This document shows, piece by piece, positions 52,172 through 61,959 of a stretch of DNA of 64,000 nucleotides. Every line of letters starts with the position of its first letter. The stretch's first letter is position 1. The notes beneath the pieces are model-generated. The model had not been told where the DNA came from and did not search any database. It was given only the letters and a program-made list of their open reading frames with translations. The translations under genes were made by a program, and so were the position numbers. The DNA comes from Bradyrhizobium sp. SZCCT0148 (lineage in GTDB: Bacteria; Pseudomonadota; Alphaproteobacteria; Rhizobiales; Xanthobacteraceae): NCBI RefSeq assembly GCF_018129985.1, contig NZ_JAFCKT010000004.1, positions 424,984 through 488,983 on the forward strand. The letters run 5' to 3'.

Positions 52172-53305
52172 ATGAAATCGCCGATCTGCGACATGCTGGG
52201 CATAGAGTTCCCGCTGCTGGCTTTCAGCCATTGCCGCGATGTCGTCGCCGCCGTCAGCCGCGCGGGCGGCTTCGGCGTGCTGGGCGCCACCGTGCACACA
52301 CCCGATACGCTCGAGCGCGAGCTGACATGGATCGACGACCACGTCGACGGCAAGCCTTACGGCATCGACGTGCTCATTCCCGAAAACATCTCGACCTCGG
52401 GCGAGAAGGACGTCACCTGGAAGAGCCTGGAGGCGCGCGTGCCTCAGCAGCACCGCAGCTATACGCGCGAGCTCCTGAAGAAATACGATATCGAGCTGAC
52501 GACCACGGAGGTGCCGGCCGATCAGCCGCAGCCGTTCGACGGAAAGACGGCGCTGCAATTGCTCGAGGTCGCCTTCAAACATCCGATCCGCCTGATCGCC
52601 AATGCGCTCGGCGTGCCGCCGAAGGCCATGATCGAGATGGGCAAGAGACACGGTGTCCCCGTAGCCGCCCTCGTCGGCGCCAAGGAGCACGCGCTGCGTC
52701 AGGTCGCAGCCGGCGTCGACATTCTGGTGGTGCAGGGCACCGAGGCCGGCGGCCATTGCGGCGAGGTCTCGACCTTGGTGCTGGTGCCCGAGGTGATCAA
52801 GGCGATCAAGCCGATCCGCGACGTGCCGGTGCTGGCGGCCGGAGGCATCATGACGGGACGGCAGATGGCGGCCTGCATGGCGATGGGCGCGGCCGGCGCC
52901 TGGACCGGTTCGGTGTGGCTTGCGACGGTGGAAGCCGAGACCAGCGAGATTTTTCGCGAGAAGATGATCGCGGCATCCTCGCGCGACGCGGTGCGCTCGA
53001 AGGGCCGCACCGGCAAGCCGGCCCGGCAGCTCCGCTCGGTCTGGACCGATGCCTGGGATCGCGCGCCGGAAAGTCCGGGCGCGCTGCCGATGCCGCTGCA
53101 GAGCATCATCAGCCGCGATGCCTTCAATTCGATCGATCGCGCGGCGGCGGGCGGCAATGCGAAGGCGCGCGATCTCGTCAGCTATTTCGTCGGCCAGGGC
53201 GTCGGATTGATCGACAGCGTGAAGTCGGCCGGCGCTGTGGTGCAGGAGTTCAAGGAAGAGTTCGCCGAAGCCGTTGAGCACATGAACGCGCTGGTGGCGG
53301 AATAG
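52172..53305 (+). CDS. Nitronate monooxygenase-family flavoprotein
   Basis: The 377-residue protein has the TIM-barrel pattern of nitronate monooxygenases: CDMLGIEFPLLAFSHCRDVV at the start, GGFGVLGATVHTP, LVVQGTEAGGHCGEVSTLVL (FMN phosphate loop with His) and VPVLAAGGIMTGRQMAACMAMGA. It uses FMN and O2 to oxidise nitronates or related acidic carbon compounds; some relatives are enoyl or trans-2-enoyl reductases. It is followed by a thiolase-like gene after 119 bases holding a repeat. GGGAGAGA precedes the ATG at 52172. About 240 bases of the divergent upstream gap show no other feature. Confidence 0.87.
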   Translation: MKSPICDMLGIEFPLLAFSHCRDVVAAVSRAGGFGVLGATVHTPDTLERELTWIDDHVDGKPYGIDVLIPENISTSGEKDVTWKSLEARVPQQHRSYTRELLKKYDIELTTTEVPADQPQPFDGKTALQLLEVAFKHPIRLIANALGVPPKAMIEMGKRHGVPVAALVGAKEHALRQVAAGVDILVVQGTEAGGHCGEVSTLVLVPEVIKAIKPIRDVPVLAAGGIMTGRQMAACMAMGAAGAWTGSVWLATVEAETSEIFREKMIAASSRDAVRSKGRTGKPARQLRSVWTDAWDRAPESPGALPMPLQSIISRDAFNSIDRAAAGGNAKARDLVSYFVGQGVGLIDSVKSAGAVVQEFKEEFAEAVEHMNALVAE

Positions 53306-53316
53306 TCTTTCACCTC

Positions 53317-53394
53317 GTCATTGCGAACGCAGCGAAGCTATCCAGGCTGCCTCTGCGGAAAGATTCTGGATTGCTGCGCTGCGCTCGCAATGAC
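53317..53394. repeat. Palindromic repeat, family F (CGTCATTGCGAACGCAGC type)
   Basis: GTCATTGCGAACGCAGCGAA pairs partly with GCGCTGCGCTCGCAATGAC around a loop holding CTATCCAGGCTGCC. A widespread style of intergenic palindrome. Between two plus-strand genes, 30 bases upstream of the thiolase-like start. Confidence 0.8.
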
Positions 53395-53424
53395 GAAACA
53401 ACTGACACCGTGTGAATTGAGGCC

Positions 53425-54942
53425 ATGACCGACAAGACCAACATCCCCGAAAACCGCATCCCCGTCATCGTCGGTATCGGCGAAATCGTCGACCGTCCCA
53501 AGGAAATCACCGACGGACTCGAGCCGCTCGATCTGCTGGAACAGGCACTGCGGCGTGCGGAAGCAGACGCGGGCGCAAAGCTGCTCGGCGAAGTGCAATC
53601 GCTCGACGTCGTCAACTTCCTGAGCTGGCGTTATCGCGATCCCGAGCAGCTGTTGGCGCAGCGCCTCGGCATCATGCCTGCGCATTGCTATTACGGCCCG
53701 GTCGGCGGCGAGAGCCCGATCCGCTACATCCACGAAGCCGCCAAGCGCATCGCGCGCGGCGAATGCACCGTGGCTGCCGTGTGCGGTGCCGAGGCGCAGT
53801 CGACCGCGACCAAGGCGGAGCGCGCCGGCGTCACCCTGCCATGGACGCCGTTCGCCCATGACGTCGAGGAGCCCAAGCGCGGCGCGGCGTTCCAGAAGCC
53901 GCTTGCCGTGAAGTTAGGGGTGTTCCGGCCCGTCACGGTCTATCCGTTCTACGAGGCCGCCTCCTCCGCGCATTGGCGCCAGACGCCGCGCGAGGCGATG
54001 GCGGAGTCAGGCACGCTGTGGTCGCGCTATTCGGAAGCTGCCGCGCAGAATCCCAATGCCTGGCTGAAGCGGCGCTACGCGCCGGAGGAAATCACGACAC
54101 CGACGGCCGACAACCGGCTGATCGCGTGGCCCTACAACAAGCTGATGGTCGCCAATCCCAGCGTCAACATGGGCGGCGCGCTGCTGCTGACCAGCCTTGC
54201 CAATGCGCGTGCGCTCGGTATTCCCGAAGACAAGCTGGTCTATCCGCTCGGCGGTGCCTCGGCGGAAGAGCCGCGCGACTATCTGCTGCGGGATCAGTTC
54301 TACGAGAGCCACCCGCAGAACGCGGTATTGAAAGCGGTGATGGACCTTGCCGGCGGTGACGGCAGGAAGTTCGACGCCATCGAGCTCTATAGCTGCTTCC
54401 CCTGCGTGCCCAAGATGGCGCGGCGAACGCTGGGCCTTGGCGCCGACGTGCAGCCGACAGTAACCGGCGGCCTCACCTTCTTCGGGGCCCCGCTCAACAC
54501 CTACATGACGCATGCGGCCTGCGCGATGGTGCGGCGGGTGCGCGACGGCGCGAAGCTCGGCCTGCTCTACGGCCAGGGCGGCTTCGTCACCAAACATCAC
54601 GCGCTGGTGGTGGCGAAGGCGCCGCCGCGCGAGGCGATGGCGCAGGAGACGAGCGTGCAAGGCGAGGCCGACCGCAACAAGCGCGCGGTGCCGGAATTCA
54701 TCGCGGAGGCCTCGGGCAAGGGCAAGGTCGAGAGTTTTACGGTGCTCTATGGCCGCGGCGGCGAGGTCGAGCATGGCGTTGTGATGCTGCGGACGGCGGA
54801 TGACCGGCGCACGCTGGCGCGGGTTCCGGCAGGCGATAGCGCGACGCTCGCGCATCTGCTGAACATGGATCGCACGCCGGTCGGCTCGTTGGGCGAAATC
54901 GCGATGGCATCGGACGGTGTGCCGGAGTGGCGCGTGGCGTGA
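53425..54942 (+). CDS. Thiolase-like acetyl-CoA acetyltransferase family protein with C-terminal extra domain
   Basis: The 505-residue protein has a thiolase-like core (IPVIVGIGEIVDRPKE, CTVAAVCGAEAQS, YSCFPCVPKMARRTLGL, GLTFFGAPLNTYMTHAAC) followed by about 90 residues that match the extra C-terminal domain of type-1 thiolase-like proteins (ESFTVLYGRGGEVEHGVVML). The canonical nucleophilic Cys is not at its usual place, where the sequence reads GPVGGESPIRYIHEAA, and the C-terminal CxGxG is LYGQGG. A standard thiolase reaction is therefore doubtful; a non-thiolytic C-C lyase or CoA-binding role is possible. It may be cotranscribed with the NMO-family gene. Confidence 0.85.
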   Translation: MTDKTNIPENRIPVIVGIGEIVDRPKEITDGLEPLDLLEQALRRAEADAGAKLLGEVQSLDVVNFLSWRYRDPEQLLAQRLGIMPAHCYYGPVGGESPIRYIHEAAKRIARGECTVAAVCGAEAQSTATKAERAGVTLPWTPFAHDVEEPKRGAAFQKPLAVKLGVFRPVTVYPFYEAASSAHWRQTPREAMAESGTLWSRYSEAAAQNPNAWLKRRYAPEEITTPTADNRLIAWPYNKLMVANPSVNMGGALLLTSLANARALGIPEDKLVYPLGGASAEEPRDYLLRDQFYESHPQNAVLKAVMDLAGGDGRKFDAIELYSCFPCVPKMARRTLGLGADVQPTVTGGLTFFGAPLNTYMTHAACAMVRRVRDGAKLGLLYGQGGFVTKHHALVVAKAPPREAMAQETSVQGEADRNKRAVPEFIAEASGKGKVESFTVLYGRGGEVEHGVVMLRTADDRRTLARVPAGDSATLAHLLNMDRTPVGSLGEIAMASDGVPEWRVA

Positions 54943-54945
54943 GCT

Positions 54946-55088
54946 TGCGCTCGTGCCCTGGACGCGGTGCGGCGCGAAGTGCCGCTCCGCAGAGCCAGGA
55001 TCCACAAAGCCGCATTGAACTCTGTGAAGCAAACTGGGCCCGGCTCAGCAGCGCGTCATTGCAGCTGCGCTCCGTCCGGGGCGCGAGT
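54946..55088. repeat. Dispersed intergenic repeat, family E
   Basis: GTGCCCTGGACGCGGTGCGG starts it, GGGCCCGGCTCAGCAGCGCG and GCTCCGTCCGGGGCGCGAG close it, the inverse order of the copy at 14000-14130. It fills the gap between the convergent thiolase-like and adaptor genes. Confidence 0.75.
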
Positions 55089-55091
55089 CCC

Positions 55092-56288
55092 TCAGCCCTT
55101 CGGCGGCTGCTTCTCCGACGCGGTTGCCGGCTTGGCCTTGGCGCCGACCACGCGCACTGGGTCGCCGTCCGACAGACCATCCGGCGGCGCGGTGATGACG
55201 CGATCGTCTGCGGCGATCCCTGAGGCCAGCTCGATCTCTCGGCCGAGGTCGCGCGCGATGGTCACTGGCTTGAACAGCACCTTGTCATCGGCGCCAACCG
55301 TCGCAACCCGCAAGCCGTTGCTGTTGAAGATCAACGCGCTGGCTGGAATGCTGAGCGGGGCGGAATCGCGCTGCAGGTTGAGCTTCACGCTGGCATAGCC
55401 GCCGGGCATCAGCTCGCCTGCGGAATTGTCGAGCCCGAGTTGCATGCGCGTGGTGCCGGAGGCGACGTCGACGGCCTGCGAGGAGGCCTCCACCGTCGCC
55501 TGGAAATTGCGGTTCGGGTATTCCGGCAGCGTGATGGTCGCCTTGGCGCCGATCTTGATCGCCGGCACGTAGTTCTGGGGCACGTTGATGTAGACGCGCA
55601 GCTTTGTGATATCGGAGACCACGAACATCGGGGGTCCCGAGCCGCCGCCGGAATTGATCAGCGCACCGACGTCGGTGTCGCGCGCCGTGACCACCCCGTC
55701 GAACGGCGCGGTGATCTTCTTGTAGCCGGCAAGCGCTTCAAGCCGCTCGACATTGGCCTGGCCCGAGCGAACGGCCGCGTTCTTGTTGGAGAGATCGGCG
55801 GTACGCTCGTCGATTTCCTGTGCGGAGACGAAGTTGGAGGCGACCAGGGTCTTGCGGCGATTGAGGGTCGCTTCCGACAGCTTGGCGCTGGATTGCTGGC
55901 TGGCGAGGTCGGCTCTGGCCTGCAGCAGTTGCTGGTCGAGGTCGGGCGCCTCGATCTCGGCGATCACCTGGCCGGCTTTCACGCGCGCACCGATATCGGC
56001 GCTCCAGCTCTTGAGATAGCCGGGGACGCGGGCAAAGATCGGAGCACGATAATAGGCCTCGAGGCGGCCCGGCAGATCGATGGTGGAATTGAGGGCCTTG
56101 GAATTGGGCAAGGTCACCGCGACGCTGGGAACGGCCTGGTCATCCGTCCATTCCTTCAGCTTGGAGCCCTGCTCCTCGCGGGCGCGGATGCCTGTGCCGA
56201 CAACGAGACCCGCCGCAATCAGGGCCACCACGCCCAAGATGCCCAGTTTCCGGTGCGACACCGGGGAGCGGGGTTCAGTGGGCGACAT
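55092..56288 (-). CDS. RND efflux periplasmic adaptor (HlyD/AcrA family)
   Basis: The 398-residue adaptor has an N-terminal membrane anchor (KLGILGVVALIAAGLVVGTG), lipoyl halves (IDLPGRLEAYYRAPIFARVP and KKITAPFDGVVTARDTDVGA), a helical hairpin between them, and a membrane-proximal GGYASVKLNL segment. It would bridge the RND pump to an outer-membrane channel, which is not encoded nearby. The gene overlaps the pump gene by 14 bases. The order pump then adaptor is the reverse of the usual arrangement. Confidence 0.9.
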   Translation of the reverse strand: MSPTEPRSPVSHRKLGILGVVALIAAGLVVGTGIRAREEQGSKLKEWTDDQAVPSVAVTLPNSKALNSTIDLPGRLEAYYRAPIFARVPGYLKSWSADIGARVKAGQVIAEIEAPDLDQQLLQARADLASQQSSAKLSEATLNRRKTLVASNFVSAQEIDERTADLSNKNAAVRSGQANVERLEALAGYKKITAPFDGVVTARDTDVGALINSGGGSGPPMFVVSDITKLRVYINVPQNYVPAIKIGAKATITLPEYPNRNFQATVEASSQAVDVASGTTRMQLGLDNSAGELMPGGYASVKLNLQRDSAPLSIPASALIFNSNGLRVATVGADDKVLFKPVTIARDLGREIELASGIAADDRVITAPPDGLSDGDPVRVVGAKAKPATASEKQPPKG

Positions 56289-59200
56289 GCGGGGTCTCCA
56301 ATGAGGCGGCGGCCTTGGCGCCTTGTTTCTTGTGGACCATGCTGAATACCACGGGGACGAAGATCAGCGTGGCGAAGGTTGCAAAGATCAGGCCGCCGAT
56401 CACGGCGCGGCCGAGCGGCGCGTTCTGCTCGCCGCCCTCGCCCAGGCCGAGCGCCATCGGCGCCATGCCGATGATCATGGCGAGCGCGGTCATCAGCACG
56501 GGGCGGAAGCGGACGAAGCCGGCTTCCAGCGCCGCCGCGACGGGATCGCCGAGTTCCTCGTAGCGCTCGCGCGCGAAGGAGATCACCAGCACGCTGTTCG
56601 CGGTGGCAACGCCCATGCACATGATGGCGCCGGTGAGCGCGGGGACCGACAGCGTGGTGCCGGTCGCGAACAGCATCCAGACGATGCCGGCGAGCGCGGC
56701 CGGCAGCGCCGTGATGATCACGAACGGGTCCGACCATGACTGGAAGTTCACGACGATGAGGAAATAGATCAGGACGACGGCGCCGAGCAGGCCGAACAAC
56801 AGGCCGGTGAAGGCGCTGTTCATGGTCTGCACCTGGCCGAGCAGCACCACGGAGGAGCCCTTCGGCACCTCCTTGGCGGTGTCGGCAATCAGCTGTCGGA
56901 TGTCGGCGGCGACCGCGCCGAGATCGCGGCCCGAGGTCGTCGCAAAGATCTGCACCATCGACTGGATGTCGTATTGCGAGACGACCGCGCTGGAGGCCGA
57001 TCGCCTGATGTCGGCGATGCCGCCGAGGATCGGCGACTGCGAGGCGCCGGCCGCGGTGATCGGCAGCGTCTGCAGGGCGCTGAGCGAATCGATCTGGTAC
57101 TGCGGCGTCTGCATCACGATCGAATAGGACACGCCGTTCTCGGGGTTGAGATAATAGGTCGGCGCGACCTGCGAAGAGCCGGCGAGATTGACGACGAGGC
57201 TGTTGGTGACGTCGCGCTCGGTCAGGCCGACATATTGCGCGCGGGTACGGTCGACGTCGATGTTGAAGGTCGGCGCGTTCGGTGATTGCTGAATGCGTGC
57301 GTCCGCCACACCGGGGATCTTGCGGACCTTGGCGAGCAGGCTGTTGGCATAGACGAAATTGCCTGCGACATTGGCGCCGCGGATCTGCAGGTCGATCGGC
57401 GCCGGCGCGCCGAAATTCAGGATCTGGCTGACGATGTCGGCGGGGAGGAAGGCGAAGCTGACGCCGGGGAACAACCGCGGCAGCTGCTCGCGCAGCACCT
57501 TCACGTGCTCTTCCGTCGGCTTGTGGCCTTCCTTCAGCTTGATCTGGATGTCGCCGTCCTGCGGGCCGATCACGCCGGTGTTGTTGTAGGTCATGTTGAT
57601 GCCGGAGATCGGCATGCCGATGTTGTCGGTCATGGTCTCGATCTCGCCGGGGATCAGCTTGCGGACCGCCTTCTGCACGTCAGCGAGCTGATTGGCGGTC
57701 TCCTCGACGCGGGTGCCGACCTGGGTGCGGACATGCATCAGGATGTTGCCGGCATCGACCGCGGGAAAAAAGTTGCGACCGAGGAACGGCACCAGCGCGA
57801 AGGACGCGCCGACCACGCAGATGAAGCCGATCACAAACACGGCGCGGTGCGCCAGCGCCAGCCCGAGGAAGCCATGATAGCCACCGCGGATGCGCTCGAA
57901 CCGCGCCTCGAAACCGCGCTGGAACCAGACCAGCGGATTGCGCGATTTAGGCGGCCCGCCTTCGTGATCGACATGCGCGTGCAGCAGATAGTTCGCCATG
58001 GTCGGCACCAGCGTGCGCGACAGGATGAAGGACCAGATCATCGCGAACATCACGGCTTCCGCCATCGGCACGAACAGGAAGCGCGCGACACCCGAGAGGA
58101 AGAACATCGGCACGAACACGATGCAGATGCACAGCAGCGATACGAAAGCCGGCGTCACGATCTGGTTGGCGCCGTCGAGGATCGACTGCTCGACCGGCTT
58201 GCCCTGCTCCAGATGGTAATTGATGTTCTCGATGGTCACGGTGGCGTCGTCGACGAGGATGCCGACCGCGAGCGCAAGGCCGCCGAGCGTCATGATGTTG
58301 AGCGTCTCGCCGATTGCCGACAGCATGATGATGGCGCCCAGCACCGACAGCGGGATCGAGACCGCGATGATGACGGTCGAGCGCCAGCTGCCGAGGAACA
58401 GCAGGATCATGACGCTGGTCAACAGCGCCGCGATCACGCCCTCGACGGCCACGCCCTGGATCGCGCCGCGGACGAACACCGACTGATCGCCGATGAAGCC
58501 GATCTTGAGCGCGTCGGGGAGCTGGTCCTTGACGTCGATGACCTTCTGCTTGATGCCCGCGATGATGTCGAGCGTCGAGGTCGCACCCGCCTTCAGCACC
58601 ATCATCAGCACCGAACGATTGCCGTCGACATGGACGATGTTGGTCTGCGGCGGATTGCCGTCGCGCACGGTAGCGACATCGCGCACATAGACCATGGCGC
58701 CGTTGACGGTCCTGATCGGGAGGTTGCCGAGCTCGTCGATCTTGAGCGGCGAGTTGTTGAGCTGGATGTTGTACTCGAACTGGCCGATCTTCTGGGTGCC
58801 GACCGGCGTGATCAGGTTCTGCGCGGCAAGCGCATTGGCGACGTCCTGGCCGGACAGGCCGCGGGCCTGGAGCGCAGTGGGATCGAGGTCGATCTGGACC
58901 TGACGCTGCTTGCCGCCGAACGGATAGGGGATCGCGGCGCCGGGCACGGTGACCAGCGGCGTACGCAGATTGTTGATGCCGATATCGGCGAGGTTCTGCT
59001 CGGTGAGCCCGTCGCCCGATAGCGCCACCTGGATGATCGGCACGGTGGAGGCCGAATAGTTCAGGATCAAGGGCGGCGTCGCGCCGGGCGGCATTTGCTT
59101 GATCAGCGTCTGCGAAATCGCGGTGACCTGCGCGTTGGCGGTGCGGATGTCGACGTTAGGCTGGAAGAAGATCTTGATGATGCCAAAACCGTTGTAGGAA

Positions 59201-59454
59201 TTGGCCGAGATGTGCTCGATGTCGTTGACCGTCGTCGTCAGCGCGCGCTGGAACGGCGTGGTAATGCGGCCGGACATCTGGTCCGGCGGCAGGCCGGTGT
59301 ACTGCCAGACCACGCCGATCACGGGAATGCGGATGTCCGGGAAAATGTCGGTCGGGGTCCGCAGCGCCGCAAGCGGTCCGATGATCAGCAGCAGGATCGC
59401 GAGCACGACGAACGTATAGGGCCGGCTCAGGGCAATACGGACCAGAGCAATCAT
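56275..59454 (-). CDS. RND efflux pump, inner-membrane permease (AcrB-type)
   Basis: The 1059-residue transporter has the RND plan of twelve membrane helices and two large periplasmic loops. Helix 4 has the proton-relay pair in LAVGILVDDATVTIENINYH. Helix 10 reads GVATANSVLVISFARERYEE around residue 950, where AcrB has GLSAKNAIL with the key Lys; that Lys is Ala here. It exports drugs, metals or other compounds with the adaptor downstream. Start MIALVRIALSRPYTF is typical of this group. Substrate unknown. Confidence 0.92.
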   Translation of the reverse strand: MIALVRIALSRPYTFVVLAILLLIIGPLAALRTPTDIFPDIRIPVIGVVWQYTGLPPDQMSGRITTPFQRALTTTVNDIEHISANSYNGFGIIKIFFQPNVDIRTANAQVTAISQTLIKQMPPGATPPLILNYSASTVPIIQVALSGDGLTEQNLADIGINNLRTPLVTVPGAAIPYPFGGKQRQVQIDLDPTALQARGLSGQDVANALAAQNLITPVGTQKIGQFEYNIQLNNSPLKIDELGNLPIRTVNGAMVYVRDVATVRDGNPPQTNIVHVDGNRSVLMMVLKAGATSTLDIIAGIKQKVIDVKDQLPDALKIGFIGDQSVFVRGAIQGVAVEGVIAALLTSVMILLFLGSWRSTVIIAVSIPLSVLGAIIMLSAIGETLNIMTLGGLALAVGILVDDATVTIENINYHLEQGKPVEQSILDGANQIVTPAFVSLLCICIVFVPMFFLSGVARFLFVPMAEAVMFAMIWSFILSRTLVPTMANYLLHAHVDHEGGPPKSRNPLVWFQRGFEARFERIRGGYHGFLGLALAHRAVFVIGFICVVGASFALVPFLGRNFFPAVDAGNILMHVRTQVGTRVEETANQLADVQKAVRKLIPGEIETMTDNIGMPISGINMTYNNTGVIGPQDGDIQIKLKEGHKPTEEHVKVLREQLPRLFPGVSFAFLPADIVSQILNFGAPAPIDLQIRGANVAGNFVYANSLLAKVRKIPGVADARIQQSPNAPTFNIDVDRTRAQYVGLTERDVTNSLVVNLAGSSQVAPTYYLNPENGVSYSIVMQTPQYQIDSLSALQTLPITAAGASQSPILGGIADIRRSASSAVVSQYDIQSMVQIFATTSGRDLGAVAADIRQLIADTAKEVPKGSSVVLLGQVQTMNSAFTGLLFGLLGAVVLIYFLIVVNFQSWSDPFVIITALPAALAGIVWMLFATGTTLSVPALTGAIMCMGVATANSVLVISFARERYEELGDPVAAALEAGFVRFRPVLMTALAMIIGMAPMALGLGEGGEQNAPLGRAVIGGLIFATFATLIFVPVVFSMVHKKQGAKAAASLETPHVAH

Positions 59455-59600
59455 GCGCCAGGCAAATCCGGGTCAAGCGAGGATGCGGAAGCCGCCCCCA
59501 CGGCGCTCCCTATTCCCCTTTACCCGAGCACCGTCGGAAACGCCATTGACCAGAACTATCCTGCAGTCACTTCCCTGCTACCGCACTGCAAAACAGGCAT

Positions 59601-59618
59601 CGCTGCCATGCGGCAGCG
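59601..59618 (-). terminator. Weak hairpin downstream of a chemoreceptor gene
   Basis: CGCTGCC and GGCAGCG form a 7-bp stem with loop ATGC just past the MCP stop codon; on the minus strand it is followed within a few bases by GTTTTGC. A possible intrinsic terminator separating the receptor from the RND operon. Confidence 0.45.
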
Positions 59619-59622
59619 TCTC

Positions 59623-61719
59623 TCAGGCGGCCCGAACCGTCTCCAGGAACTTGCCAACCTCAAGCTTGAGGCGGTTGCTGTCGCTGGACAGCATTTGCGC
59701 CGCCGAGAGCACCTGAGACGAGGCCGAGCCGGTTTCATTGGCACCGTGTTGAACGTTGCCGATATTGGCCGACACCTGCTGCGTGCCTTGGGCCGCGTTC
59801 TGGACGTTGCGCGCGATCTCCTGGGTCGCGGCGCCCTGCTCTTCGATCGCCGCCGCGATGGCCGAGGCGATCTCGGACAGTCGCCCGATCGATCCGCTGA
59901 TCTCCCGGATCGCACCGACGGAATCCTGGGTCGCCGTCTGGATGCCCGCGATCTGCTGGGTGATTTCTCCGGTGGCCTTGGCCGTCTGTTCGGCAAGCGC
60001 CTTCACCTCGGATGCCACCACCGCGAAGCCGCGCCCGGCATCGCCTGCCCGCGCCGCCTCGATCGTGGCGTTGAGGGCCAGCAGATTGGTCTGCCCGGCG
60101 ATCTGGTCGATCAGTTCGATGACGTCGCCGATCCGGGAAGCCGCTCTCGCCAGTTCGCCGATCCGGTCGTTGGTTCGTTCCGCCTGGCCGACCGCCTCGT
60201 TGGCCATCCGGGCCTGATCCTGCACGCGCCGGCTGATCTCGTTGACGGAGGACGAGAGCTCCTCCGTCGCCGAAGCCACCGATTGAACGTTGGTCGAGGC
60301 CTCTTCCGACGCGGCGGCGACCACGATCGCCAGTTCCTGGGCGCGCCCGGCCGTGGTGTTCAACGTGCCGGCGGACGCCTCGAGTTCGGTCGACGCTGAC
60401 GACACGGTCTCGATGATCTCGCCGATCGCCGTCTCGAACGCGCCGGCGAGCCTGTGCATGTCGGCCTTGCGCTGCTCGGCGGCAATCCGGTCCTGCGCGA
60501 TCTTCGCATCAGCCTCCAACCGTGCTTTCTCCTCGGCCTTGACCTTGAAGACCTCGACCGCGTGCGCCATGTCGCCTATTTCGTCCTTGCGGCCGAGGCC
60601 GGGAAGGATCACGGAGAAATTGCCGCTGGCGAGCTCGCCCATGGCGCTCGTCAAGGCAGACAGCGGGCGCACGATCCGCGACAAGGCCACCCAGAAGCTG
60701 AGCAGCGCGAGAGCGATGCTCGCGAAGAGAACGCCACCACTGAAGACCAGATTCGAGGTGCTTGCGGCGACCAGACCGGCAGCTTCCCGGTCAGCATCAG
60801 TTGCTATGGCCTGACCGAGCTTCAGGATCGCATTGATGGCGCTGGTCGCGCCTGCCATGTAGTCGCTACCCGAGATTCTGTAGTCACCCGTCTTGGCCTG
60901 TGCGATCACGTCGCCGCGCAGCGAGCCGTAAGTCTGGAAGTATTTCTGCTCGACGTCCTTGATCGCCCGAGCCAACTCCGCCGAGACGTCGGCGCGCTGC
61001 GCGAGAGGCGATATGGTACCCCAGGCGAGGTCGACATGCCCACGAAGTCCTGACATCAGGCCGATGCCGTCGGCAGTGAGCTTTGCCTGCGAGTTGATCG
61101 AGCCGGCGAGGAAAGCCCGTTCGCGGCCGGCGTACTCGGCCATCTCCGCGGTAAGGTGGCGAAGGCCGACCAGACGCGTCATGCTTGCGGACGGCGCGTC
61201 TGTCAGCGTCTCCAGCGTGAGGCGCAGCCCGTTGGCGGCGATGTCGATGACTTTCGTCAGGGCCGGAACAACCGCATTGATGATGGCAGGATCGCGTTCA
61301 GCCTTCGGCCTGGCGAGATCCGTGTCGATCTTGCCGCGCATGTTTTCGAAACCTTGCAGCGCGCGTTCGGCGTCCGAAATCCGAGGCTCGGCCGATTTCA
61401 TCGCGGGAAGCTGACGCAAACGCTGCACGGCATCGCGGAATGCCTGCCCGGAACCGACGCGAAGTGCGTCGATTTCGGCGCGGCGCTCCGACGCGATGGC
61501 CTCGGGCGCGTTCAGCGCCGCGTTGGTCATTCCCCGCTCCAGAGCCCATTGTCCGGCGCTGCGGAGCAGCTGCTGCGAAATGCCGTTGAGCTCGACGAAA
61601 GCGAGCGCCTGCTGTCGGTGGTGATAGGCCGCAATGGCCGTGTAGCTGGTGGCGGCCACTCCCATCAAGGCGAGCGCCGAGACAATCAATGGCAGGATGG
61701 TTCCAATTCGTAAGTGCAC
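59623..61719 (-). CDS. Methyl-accepting chemotaxis protein with large periplasmic sensor
   Basis: The 698-residue receptor has an N-terminal helix ([20 protein letters not shown]), a helical periplasmic domain of about 290 residues with [16 protein letters not shown], resembling NIT-type nitrate/nitrite sensors, a second helix ([20 protein letters not shown]), HAMP, and a signalling domain whose tip is [19 protein letters not shown]. It relays attractant or repellent binding to CheA. The GTG at 61719 is chosen because GAGGGAAG lies 7 bases upstream; an ATG 23 codons earlier adds a charged leader unlike a signal anchor. It is the first of three minus-strand receptors. Confidence 0.88.
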   Translation of the reverse strand: MHLRIGTILPLIVSALALMGVAATSYTAIAAYHHRQQALAFVELNGISQQLLRSAGQWALERGMTNAALNAPEAIASERRAEIDALRVGSGQAFRDAVQRLRQLPAMKSAEPRISDAERALQGFENMRGKIDTDLARPKAERDPAIINAVVPALTKVIDIAANGLRLTLETLTDAPSASMTRLVGLRHLTAEMAEYAGRERAFLAGSINSQAKLTADGIGLMSGLRGHVDLAWGTISPLAQRADVSAELARAIKDVEQKYFQTYGSLRGDVIAQAKTGDYRISGSDYMAGATSAINAILKLGQAIATDADREAAGLVAASTSNLVFSGGVLFASIALALLSFWVALSRIVRPLSALTSAMGELASGNFSVILPGLGRKDEIGDMAHAVEVFKVKAEEKARLEADAKIAQDRIAAEQRKADMHRLAGAFETAIGEIIETVSSASTELEASAGTLNTTAGRAQELAIVVAAASEEASTNVQSVASATEELSSSVNEISRRVQDQARMANEAVGQAERTNDRIGELARAASRIGDVIELIDQIAGQTNLLALNATIEAARAGDAGRGFAVVASEVKALAEQTAKATGEITQQIAGIQTATQDSVGAIREISGSIGRLSEIASAIAAAIEEQGAATQEIARNVQNAAQGTQQVSANIGNVQHGANETGSASSQVLSAAQMLSSDSNRLKLEVGKFLETVRAA

Positions 61720-61959
61720 GGCTCGCTTCCCTCGTGAGCACCGCCCGAAAATGAGCAGTTCGACGGAAGCAGTAGCCGGCTCAGGCAACCTTGAATTGTC
61801 TCAAATCAAAGATCGCCACGAACTCGGCTCTCCACGCGACCTATCGAACCCTATGATTATCGATTCGTTTCCTGCCTCGTGCGAGGCAAGCAACCGGCAT
61901 CGCAGCGATCGAAGCGATCGCAACCTTGCCGGTCCATCAGGACGCGCGGACGATGTGCC

